From Phoronis australis (Eukaryota; Phoronida; Phoronidae): a stretch of DNA of 64,000 nt. Location: contig NMRA01000720.1 of NCBI GenBank assembly GCA_002633005.1, forward strand, positions 82,190 to 146,189, given 5' to 3'. The position numbers and the translations under genes were made by a program. The notes below the pieces were generated by a model that was not told the DNA's origin, searched no databases, and saw nothing but the letters and a program-made list of their open reading frames with translations. Each line of letters begins with the position of its first letter. The stretch's first letter is position 1. Positions 37,569 to 49,700 of this stretch are shown here, in pieces.

Positions 37569-40500
37569 CTATTCATGAGCAACGTGATGTCGTTTACGTG
37601 GCGTGAGTGGGTGCTTGTGTGGCCCGTCACGTTTGGTGAGAACATCTGCCTCCATGCTGTCCAGTTGACCAACATCGCGTAACAGCCTCATTTTGGCTTC
37701 ATGCTCCATTCTGAACACATTATCCTTGGTTGGCTTGAAATCACTGATTCTGGAATAAAACATTTACTATGGTAGTTTTTAATGAGGCTTTAAGGGGTTG
37801 GAAACAATTCTGTAAACGCCACTCTAAATTCCAGTCACAATGTCCTGAATGCCAGTCCTGATCAGCAAACATTGACATCAAATTACAAATACCAGACCTG
37901 TTCCCGTGAACTCCATACACCAGACCTGTGACCCTCAACTCCATACACGTGACCTGTGCCCCTCAACTCCATACACGAGCTGAAAATGCTCCATACCAAA
38001 CTTCACAACTCAGAACCAAACTCTGGACTGTTGCCTCAAAGCGCTGGAGAGGAATTTGGTACCCAGGACAGGATTTTTGGCTCTGCCAGTGTCGTGACAC
38101 TGAGCTAGGGAATAACACTGTGAACTGATTTGATATATTAAGACAAAATAGCAGCACTGCAGTTCTTTGGTATCTTACCAATATTATCCCATTTTGTTAT
38201 GTAAAATTACAAGGAACGGGCAAATAGTAAAAGTAAAATACTTCTTTTTCATGCACCCCGTGTTCGCCGCACAATGTTCCTCAGTACAGCCATCGCTCCT
38301 TCATTACCCAATAAAACACTTGTGACAGATGACACAAAGAACACCAGATCCTCTCCATCGTCAACCCTCAAAACCCAATAACACACCGGTCATAGATGAC
38401 ACCGTCAACACCAGACCCTCTCCACAACCACCCCACAATACACCTACTGTATCGCAGACGGCACCATCAACACCAGGCACTCTCCACCATCGCCCAATAA
38501 CACAACTGTCACAGACGACACTGTCAACACCAGACACTCCACCATCACCCACTCAACACCCAGCAACACACCTGTCATAGATTACACCGTCAACACCTTG
38601 CTTCTTAAGCTGTTTGATGTTTTCAGAGTCGTTGTTGTCCTCACCCCAACAGAACAACACCAGACCTTTGTCCTTACACTGCTGTATTAGGCTGGGGTCA
38701 GCCAGAAGTTCCTCTGCATGTACGTTGATGCCCTGGAAAGGACAAAATGTTTACTTTTCTTAAATAAATAAAGCTCTGGTAGCTGTTGCAATACAAATTA
38801 GATACAATACCTGGACCACAATACCTAGACCATAATACCTGGACCAGCAATTCTGTACTGTGTTCTTAATGCATGAGACTAGCAAATATAGTCATACCTT
38901 GAAATACGATAAGGCTCACTCAGTAACAGTATTACCATGTGTATTTCCCTTATTCACTAGTGACACCTGGTGCATTGTGTGGTTTTGCTTGCCGATATTG
39001 GAGTAGACAACTTTTTAACATTTTGTAATAGCATTGAAAATTTTCAAAATCTGGTTAAATTGGAATACAATATCTCAGAAATGGAAGATTAGAATTACAT
39101 GAAACTCACAAGTCATGTTTTATGCAGTTCTTCAATAGCAATTCTATTAAAAACTTTTCACTTTTGTATGAATGGCAATCAAAACTGAAGGGCTAGGTGA
39201 TAAGGACCAACAGACACCAAGCACCACCTGGCAGCTCTATCTAGTGTCCAGGTATGGAACTATGGAATGTTCTCTAGCATAATACATACCACATAAACCA
39301 GGAAGTTTCTAAAACCCAGCTTTACAAATTTAAAACGAGCCTCAAATGTACCTCCATCTGGTGCTCGAGCACAGAACTAGTGTATTCTCCATTTCCTGAC
39401 TGAAATTTATTTTTGACAACCGATAAATTCTTAAATGATTTAAAGGTGTTTTCAGCCTTGTAAGTTTTTGTTCTGCCTGACAACATACCTGTGTATAACA
39501 CACTATGTTCAATGTTTAGAATGTGTTTAAAAACACAACATACCTGTGTATAACACACTATGTTCAATGTTTAGAATGTGTTTAAAAACACAACATACCT
39601 GTGTATAACACACTATGTTCAATGTTTAGAATGTGTTTAAAAACACAACATATCCCAACTACTACTTACTAAGAGATTCTCAGACATGGCAAACTTGATG
39701 GCCATTTGCACATAGTGTGTCCTCTTGTCCTCAAATGGTTCGTACTTGGGGGTCAACGCTTGTGTCAAGAACAACACTGGGTATTTGTTCTGCTTGTGGC
39801 GCAGCCTGTTGGACAACAAAACAGCCACTGTGAATAGTTGTAACATAACTAAAATTCGAATTTGGTAATCTCTGGTTATTCAGTCACGCTTTTCTAACGT
39901 TTACTAGAAGAGACCTTTGACTACACATTCTAAGAAATGACCCATTTAGACTTTAATATTAATAGTGAATTAGCAAGGTGAAAGCAGCAGTCACTAGTAT
40001 TGTCAGTATACCATCTTCAAGTCTCACAAGTCCAATATCACCTAAGAGCTCCACCTAGTGTTCAAGCATGGAAACAGGTCAGGCATGTTGCTTTCCATGC
40101 ATAAAAAGGCAACGTTATACATTGCATTTGACAGCATTGCATGTCAGTCTTGAGCAGGAAAATAAATTTATCAGTTTGTTCCAAGACCAGAATCACTTCT
40201 AATCTGCTTAAGGTTGGAAATCGAAACCAATTTTATAGCAACAAGCGACATTAAAAAACATTTGGTTAATGCATTTCTAAAATAAAAGGTCAGGTGAAAA
40301 TTGGAGTAAGAAACTTTAAATTAAGGAATACCAGAGCGTATCGACCTTACATGATGCAGACGTCGGGGTCAAAGCAGGAGAAGATGACCCTGCGTGTGCC
40401 AGCGTACTCTAGAACATCCTTGATGATAATATCGAGGTAGGTGTTGCGCTCGGTGTAGTGTTCTTGATTCTCTTCGTACTCACCATCCTGCGCAAGGAAC

Positions 40501-43500
40501 AAGACTGTGTACAGTGATGGTGGTGCAATACGATACAATACAATACGATACAATGCAATGTAATACACTGCAATACACCCTTCTTAGAGTTGCTGAATTT
40601 TATTCGGTTGGTTTTGAACTGCTCGGAATTCAAAGTCTAGATAAGATTTTATAACTTTTCAAAAATTTCTGCTGACTGATGTTATTCCACAAGCATATTG
40701 AGATCATGAGTGTTTGATTGTGACTATTTTTGATTTTTCTGGGACACCAATAATTTTTTCCGTATTATAGAATGCAAGTACACCTTTGGGGATTTTACGT
40801 AATCCATTTACGACAAAAGATCAGTAAATTTGAATACTTTAGTAAGTGTGTTTCCTCTCCTCATCATTGAGTGGAGAATATTTCCACTGACTTTCAAACA
40901 AATCATCCTATTGGTCATGAAAAATGATGTACAACTAAACATCTAGTACTCACCCTCTGCAACATAGCATATTTGACTTCAATGTTAAAGCCAATATGAC
41001 TGTCGAGGTGTTCAAATGCCTGTCGCAAAGTTGGGAATGGCCGGTGATCACTGGGGTCCTCCATGGTGTCTACAAAAACGACCAATCATATCAAACATTA
41101 CAAATGAATTGAGTGAATAACATCGTTTTTACTTAGAAAGGAACAGCGTACTTATAGATGACCATTGGTTTGTACTGACCACACATATTTATTTTAAAAC
41201 CCTTTCAACTTGCAGGAAAATGATTTTTGCAAAGACATTTTTCATCTTGGGCAAAACATGACTGACTACATCAAAATGTTGACAGGTGGCTGTGTTAAGG
41301 TTGCTAAAGCAACACTTGCCCTTCACTTCACACAACTGTGTGTTTGACAGCTGGGATGTGTGAGACACCTGTAACTGCTGAAGTTGATCAAACGTCAGAT
41401 CTCGAACAGGAACTTGGAACAACTCCACCTCGGACAGATTAGACTTCTAGAAAACAGCAAAGTAAAACAACCGCATTAGTTCCATTTATTTTAAAAACAT
41501 TCTTTATAGTCGGGGAAAGCCTGCTGTCTAGTAATAATGTGATTGTATCAAAGCAATCGAGTAATGGATCCTAACACATTTCTAGCCAAGACAGTTCACA
41601 TGGCATTAAACTCCCCCTCCATATGCCACAGTTCACATGGCATTATCCCCCAAACTCAGCCATTCAGGATAAATAAGAAAACAAGAAATTTTAATCTGTC
41701 AGTCTTTGACTGAGCCAAACATACATGAGCCAACAATGTAGATGCTTGAATATCTAACTCAATGTTTTGCTCTATTAGCTCCAGACAAGTACAGGTAAGA
41801 AGTGTGAGGCGAGTACAGGTGAGCATTGCGTGGTGAGTACAGGTGAGCATTGTGTGGTGAGTACAGGTGAGCATTGTGTGGTGAGTACAGGTGAGCATTG
41901 TGTGGTGAGTACAGGTGAGCATTGTGAGGTGAGTACAGGTGAGCATTGTGTGGTATCTGGCAGCTTTTTACCTGTATCCACACTTATGATGATGCAGTAT
42001 AGCCAATAAAAATGAAGATTCATGCCAGGTGTTTCAGGCAATCAGTCCAACCTATTCAGCCTGTATATGACCGTTGCAATTTGGGCATTGACCAGCAAAT
42101 TTCTTTATGAAGTGTTAAAACCATCATTTATATTGCTTTGACAAGTAACAACATAGTCAACAACATTCATCATTCCTCAACAACACTTACATATCACATT
42201 CATGAATCCAAAATCACAAATTGAGAATATAGAAGAAAAGTGACTTCATTTGAAAGTGCTTGAGGGAGTTCTTATCTGACAGCTGTCGACTGGAGGGGTT
42301 GGTTTTTTGTATTTTTGACATGAAACTGGTGATTTTAAGCACTTCAATAAAAACAAAACAGATTGATTTACAAATGATTAAATACCTTCTTCATTGCAGT
42401 TATTTTTCAACCTTAGAAAGTTATTTTTGATGTTGATCAAAATTAGCTTTAGAAGGGATTTTTTATACCAGCAAACAGAAGTTGAAGACACCTTCTAATC
42501 TTGATCCATGAAACATGAATATTATCAACAAAACTAAAACGAAAATCTAAATTTGTATGGTGGATTGGAACACTACAAAAGATGTGTCACTAAAAACGAA
42601 AATCTACATGTATGGTGGATTGAAACATTACACAAGATGTGTAACTTTCCCAGCTTGACCATCTGAACTACACCACACCCTGTTATTAACACAACACACC
42701 CTGTTATTAACACAGCACACCCTGTTACTAACACAGCACACCCTGTTACTAACACAACACACCCTGTTACTAACACAGCACACCCTGTTACTAACACAAC
42801 ACACCCTGTTACTAACACAGCACACCCTGTTACTAACACAACACACCCTGTTACTAACACAGCACACCCTGTTACTAACACAACACACCCTGTTACTAAC
42901 ACAGCACACCCTGTTACTAACACAACACACCCGCCATGTTTAACGTGTGAAAGCATAGTTTTACTTACCCTTCTCATGGTCAGACAAACGGTGAAATCAT
43001 GATAAATAACTGGTACAAGATCCTTGGACAACTGGACATCAAACTCGACCATGTCAGCACCCTACAGTACAAACATTGGCTGAGTACTTCATGGACTAAC
43101 TATATAAACAGACGGCAATTTGCAGTAAAGTTTAATTAAAGAAAATATTATTAATTAAATGAAATACTTTGTGACAGTTGCCCTGTACTCTTGAGAAAGA
43201 GCTGCTGAAGACATACAAATTCATTCCCATTTGTCTTTGTCAAATATCAATATTTGACAACCACAAATTCAATTTTGCCAAATTGCCCTTTAAATTGGAG
43301 AAGTTTTACAACTCCTAGCTCTATACAGAGAGAAAGAAAGAGAGAGAGAGAGCTACCCCATGCAGGCATGTTTCCTGTCATTGATGGTGCTTGACTGAAC
43401 ATTGTATTTTTGAACTTGAAAAATCCTCTGATAGTGTACAACAGCAAGAATAGGATACACTTACATAACAATTAATATGGATACTTGTAACACATATTTT

Positions 43501-43704
43501 ACATACAAGTTTAACTTATCCTATTTCAAAGTCTCTAATTTAATTTTATCTATTGTGACATTATAGTCAATAGTAAAATCGTACCAATTCAGAATGCAAT
43601 GTAAAAAATACAGGGAGTGAGAGTGATCACATGATCACAACAAACTTACATGACTGCCCGCTATAGCAAGCGATGCTATTGAGTTTTCTCGTACAGTGTT
43701 CAGT
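37569..43704 (-). CDS. GPCPD1: GPCPD1 exons of the GDPD catalytic barrel and C-terminus
   Basis: Exons 43650-43704 (VRENSIASLAIAGSH), 42969-43061 (MVEFDVQLSKDLVPVIYHDF), 41332-41446 (VELFQVPVRDLTFDQLQQL), 40954-41069 (IGFNIEVKYAM), 40351-40487 (RRVIFSCFDPDVC), 39670-39805 (HKQNKYPVLFLTQ), 38572-38732 (GLVLFCWGEDNNDSENIKQ and GVDGVIYDR) and 37569-37749 (C-terminal tail ending KRHHVAHE). The metal-binding Glu/Asp/His positions of GDPD enzymes are present. The C-terminal tail diverges from the vertebrate one. Confidence 0.9.
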
Positions 43705-46700
43705 CTGGAAGTGAATGGAATCAAAATTTAGATATTCAATATTCAATATTCAATATTCAATACAAACAAGTCAGGTACTGACATCCAATAGTGCAGCCAA
43801 ACACGACATTTTGTTTCACGCATTGTTTTGGATGTTTTCAACAAGAATGAATGGCCGCAGTCAAGAGTGTAATGCAATACCCTTAGGACTGTTGCGATCA
43901 CAAAAATTCAAAAACAAACTAGTGTTTCTGGTTACATAAACACGTGTTGCACTTTTCTCAATAACAGTGATAGATGCGTCAGTTTTCTTCAGTGTCAATG
44001 TGTAACATACTTACAACAACATTTGTCGCATAGTCACATTTCGGGCTTAGAGGGGGTAATTAGTCTACATAGTGGCTCACAAGTTTGCTGAGGGTTGGAA
44101 ACCATGCGCGCAGCTCGCACACAACAGGCCTTTTCGAATTGACCTACAAGCTTAACAAAGGCTTTATGGTTCTGGCTGAGGAGATAATTGTTTTAAAAGC
44201 CTCTATGAGCTTTGAATCCCTGCACTCCCCCAAACCCCTTCCCCCGATGCAAAATGCAAATAAAACTAATGGTTAAATACAGCAACATTGTTTTTAACCT
44301 GTTACTTACTCCTTAGAAGTATAGGATGATCCCATGCCTCTGTGACCCACATCCAGGGGGCGCCGGTGTTTCTTCCAGTGTCGAGCATAGGACACCTGCA
44401 TTGTCTGAGGTAGGTCGAGTATAGGCTTGATGATCAGGTATTCCACTGGCAGGGGAGACAATTGGATGATCTTGTGAATTTTGGCTTGATGCGATTTGTT
44501 TATTTTACAAATAAAAGAATAAAAAATGCAAACATGTGAAAATTTTAGAATTAAATATAGAACATGCACCTTTATGGGATGACATTTATATTTATTTATT
44601 ACGAGGGTGGCCTCTTCAGTGTCAGCACTGCTTTCCAGAAAGGTCTTCAACAACAAAAGTAGTAAAGCAAGAATTAAATAATAGAATTTTTGTCTGCAAT
44701 CGGGTTCATTTACAAAAGACTTATACACAGTATTCATGACTGACTTACAAGTGACCTGTCCTATGGGTCTGTGTTTGAAGCCACTAATGGGTACTGTCTT
44801 CCTGCCGAAGGTCTCCTTGAAGTTGACAGGGAGCAGGTAGGCATACCCTATGTGCGTTGGTGGGTCCGAGTCAGAGCCATGGACATAGAAATCTATGGTA
44901 AAACCCTGTAAGGTAGTGAAACGCATTGGCTGAATGAGAAACTATATAATTCAAGGATTAAACTCCAAATAGAAAATATCCTCACCCTTGATAAAATTTG
45001 TTAGTAGAAGTTCTATAAAGTAAAGAACTTGGTTTCCAAATCTGCACATGATGTATTGCTAACTGAGCAGAGAAATAAATCAAACATGGGATTTTCAATA
45101 AGTGGATTTCATGCATAGTTATTAAATTTGCACGGATCATTTATGAATTGCACAATCTTAGCACTCTTTCACAGCTTAGAATATTCAATGCTTAACTCGT
45201 AAAATGTGCATGACAGAGTGAATAACAACCTTCTATGACACATACTAGCAACATAGCCAGAAACGTGAAAAAATGAACCCTTTCCTGGTTGACACAACTT
45301 ACCGTAAACTCAGGCTGAAACGTCTGAGTCTTGAACGTAATGAAGCCACCTTTGTGCCACTCAACTCCGTACTCTCCCTGCAACCTGCTCACAGCCAAGT
45401 CGTGCTGACTTAAACACTGCCAATGTCAGATATCATTAACATAAATTAAGATGACATCTCAACACTTCTCAACAGTGGCATGCACCAAGTACACACAAAT
45501 ATATGAGACTAGTGACGCTGACAGTATGTGCACACTACTTCACTACTTCACTACTTCCCAGCATGAGGCAATATCAATGGTAAAATGGTTCTCAGCCATA
45601 TAACTCATAAATAAATAAAAAGGAAGAAACATTGACTTCAATATAAACACACAACAGATGTCAGCACACAACAGATGTCAGCACACAACAGATGTCAGCA
45701 CAGGGCAGATGTCAGCAACAATCAACTGGGGGCAATTCTGATCACTTCCACAATTTTCGAGATCTTATTAGCAGGATTTTGAAGGAATTTTAAATCATTC
45801 CTAGTCGCATTTACAAATTTAAAGTAACACTTCTTTCCTGATTTAACCTAAACATGCATCAACATTAATTTGATTGTCTAAATTACATCCGGCCACGACA
45901 TCTGATGCAACAAAACACAGCCAATTATACCTGCTATAATATCTGATGCAATACAACACAGCCAATCATACCTGCCATGACATCTGCTGGTACACAACAC
46001 AGCCAAGCTACTAATACATGTTAACAAGCTACTTACTGACACCTCCACTGGTTTCACTCCATTATGTACCATGCTACGGCCAGTGTCTTCGTCGTCGGAG
46101 TCTTCGGCATCCTAAAAGATAACAAATGAACCAGCTTAAATTAAACGGAAATACAGACAGCAGATAATTTTTATGCAATCTTTCATTAAAACAACATCGA
46201 GGCCCAGTGTTTCTACTTAAAAATTGGCCAATCACGAGTCAGGCTATGAGTAAACTTACAAATTTGCTTTCGAATCATGCAGTGCAATTCGTTGAATTCC
46301 AGTCCGAGTCAGAGTTCAGTGATTAAATCCTAGGCCTTGACTTATTGTGTTTAACTAGATGGAAAGCAGACAAAACATAACAGAAACTAATTGAAATTTG
46401 GTCATTTTTTGCTTGTTTCCAATATTTCATCAATTTTTGTGAGAGCGAGTTCCATACACAGGTATAGGGCCATCCTGGATTTCACAGCTTCAGATCTCTC
46501 CTCCCACCCGGAGGTAAGAAAGTGCCTTGCTTTCATTGGTCTAGTTTCGGAAAGTCAGACCCTTTTCCACAAGTCATGTCGGAATATGAACTTAATATTA
46601 TGCATCAATGGATACTTATCCAACTTTCTCCCGTTGGAGATTCAGCCCAGGACACAGTAGTAACACGCTTGCATTGGAAGGTCAGTTAGTGCAATGGAGT

Positions 46701-49700
46701 TCAAAATAAACTTCTCTATTACAACAACAGACAACACTTGGAGATCAAATGGCAGAAAAATGAGGAAACAAAAGCGTTTCTCCGATATTGCAGCATTGTG
46801 GGTGTAAACGAGATTCAATCATCGCCGTGTGATCCAGTACCGCCCTATTGTACTTAATTTGTTAAACGTGGTACAATGGAACACAAAACAGAACATAAAA
46901 ATTACAACAAAATCTTCCGAAAATCAACTTTGACAAACCTACCTCACACTGTGTTTTATCAACTCTGGCCTGTAAATGCACCAGTGACCTAACTTAACCT
47001 ATGCACAGGCAAGTTTGTTTGATCAAAAGTTGTTAAGATTTTTGTTAGATTTTTTAAGATGAATTCATGAGAGAGTTCAATTCAATCAACTATGCATCTG
47101 TGGATTAACATGAATGATTTGATAATGACAAAAAAGGGTTGATAAGAATAAACATTTTCTGTCATCAATAATAATAAATAATAATGATAATAATAATAAT
47201 AATGATATATTACACGATTTCTTACCATTCAGCATTATACATAGCCAAAGTATGAACGCTATGAATGAACAGCCAAGTGGAATGTCACATAATAGTGTGC
47301 ATTTGTCAGTGACAATAAAATAAGAATAACACAGTGATGGTACACTCCATTCATTACTCATCTTTTGTTTTGTTTTCAACATGGCGGTGGTGATACAGTA
47401 TGCTCAAATTGTTCAAATCATTGAAAAGCAAAATTAATCTCATGCCATCTGAAACGTGTCGACATGCTTCTATTTTTATCTAACGCCACCTTGAGGCAAA
47501 GGTCTGGATAAAAATGAATCTAGCACAGGCCAGAACCTGAGAGCCAGATTCTATTTTTGTCCGAAAACCTTTTTCTCAGAACAGTTGGGATACACAACAC
47601 AAAGTTTGTATATCTTGGGGGCACACCAGATACCTACCTGTCTATACTTCAAGTCAATGGGGGTACACCAGATACCTACCTATCTATACTTCAAGTCAAT
47701 GGGGGTACACCAGATACCTACCTGTCTATACTTCAAGTCAATGGGGGTACACCAGATACCTACCTGTCTGTACTTCAAGTCAATGAGGGTGCACCAGATA
47801 CCTACCTGTCTATACTTCAAGTCAATGGGGGTACACTTGACACTGTACTTCTGCTCATTATAGCGAGGCTTCCACATATCGATGGGATTACTGTGTAGAC
47901 GGAGGTGCACCTCTGTCTGACCCATTAGCCAGCCACGGTCCACATTGGAGTAGCCATCTTTGAATGAACATTACATAAAGTTATCACCCTGATGAACAGG
48001 TTACATAATTAAATCATTCTGATGAACAGTTATATAATTTGATCGTTTTGATGAACAGTTAGTTATCACCGATGATGAACAGTGACATGTGATCACAATG
48101 ATGAAAAGTTACATAATGCAATCACTTAGATGAACATTTTACTTAATCTGATCACTGATGAACAGGAACATGTGATCATTCTGATGAACAGTTACATAAT
48201 TTGATCATTTTGATGAACAGTTACTTAATGTGATCACATATACTAAGCACACCAACTGGGTCATGAAAAGGATATTACTATAGCTACGCACACATAAAGA
48301 ATCATTAATACAGTCCAATTTCCATATTTTATAATTGATGCGACAATTAAGACGTATTTGCATGCTCCTAACTATGCTTTTGTATAGTAGGAACTAATTG
48401 AAAATGCTATCTGAACATCATCTACCCAAAACAAAGTGCTAAAGTATTCAATGACAACCTGTTAACGTGACAATGAAAAATCTGAACATAAGTGACCTTT
48501 GCACTAGTGAAGGATTCTGGGGGCTTACAGTGCCCACACCATGCAGCGTTATTTCACAACACCACATCACGATACCTACTAGATACGGTTGAGTGACTTA
48601 CAATGGATCACTTTCCACACAGAACTTGTTCTTAAAAACATGTGGCAATTTCTAATAAATATAATTCATAATCACATGGTCACCATATGTACTGTTTCTA
48701 ACTAATATGCGCGCAAGTTCCACTTCAAGGGTATTTTTATTTAAACGTTCAGAAATATTGCTATGGAAATCAATGCATACAAAAGTTGACCATTAACTCA
48801 TATTGCAAGACAAAAATTCATACGCAGACCAGTGGAACCTTTTGCAACATAGAACAAAAGGTATAATGTGGGAGTAAAATCAGTTACAAGGACAGTTGAA
48901 GGTCAGGCAACTTGTGACAGTTGAAGGTCAGGCAACTTGAGACAGTTGTAGGTCAGGCAACTTGAGACAGTTGTAGGTCAGGCAACTTGTGACAGTTGTA
49001 GGTCAGGCAACTTGTGACAGTTGTAGGTCAGGCAACTTGTGACAGTTGTAGGTCAGGCAACTTGTGACAGTTGTAGGTCAGGCAACTTGTGACAGTTGTA
49101 GGTCAGGCAACTTGTGACAGTTGTAGGTCAGGCAACTTGTGACAGTTGTAGGTCAGGCAACTTGTGACAGTTGTAGGTCAGGCAACTTGTGACAGTTGTA
49201 GGTCAGGCAACTTGTGACAGTTGTAGGTCAGGCAACTTGTGACAGTTGTAGGTCAGGCAACTTGTGACAGTTGTAGGTCAGGCAACTTGTGACAGTTGTA
49301 GGTCAGGCAACTTGTGACAGTTGTAGGTCAGGCAACTTGTGACAGTTGTAGGTCAGGCAACTTGTGACAGTTGTAGGTCAGGCAACTTGTGACAGTTGTA
49401 GGTCAGGCAACTTGTGACAGTTGTAGGTCAGGCAACTTGTGACAGTTGTAGGTCAGGCAACTTGTGACAGTTGTAGGTCAGGCAACTTGTGACAGTTGTA
49501 GGTCAGGCAACTTGTGACAGTTGTAGGTCAGGCAACTTGTGACAGTTGTAGGTCAGGCAACTTGTGACAGTTGTAGGTCAGGCAACTTGTGACAGTTGTA
49601 GGTCAGGCAACTTGTGACAGTTGTAGGTCAGGCAACTTGTGACAGTTGTAGGTCAGGCAACTTGTGACAGTTGTAGGTCAGGCAACTTGTGACAGTTGTA

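Noticed and set aside
41656-42041. Three overlapping minus ORFs with THxxML-type repeats
   Set aside because: All frames of the 24-bp repeat are open; intronic.
42573-43052. 159-residue minus ORF rich in Val/Cys repeats
   Set aside because: Its first part is real GPCPD1 exon 42969-43061; the remainder is 21-bp repeat read past the donor.
47086-47382. 98-residue minus ORF
   Set aside because: Low-complexity AT-rich stretch (AAT runs), no domain, lies in a GPCPD1 intron.
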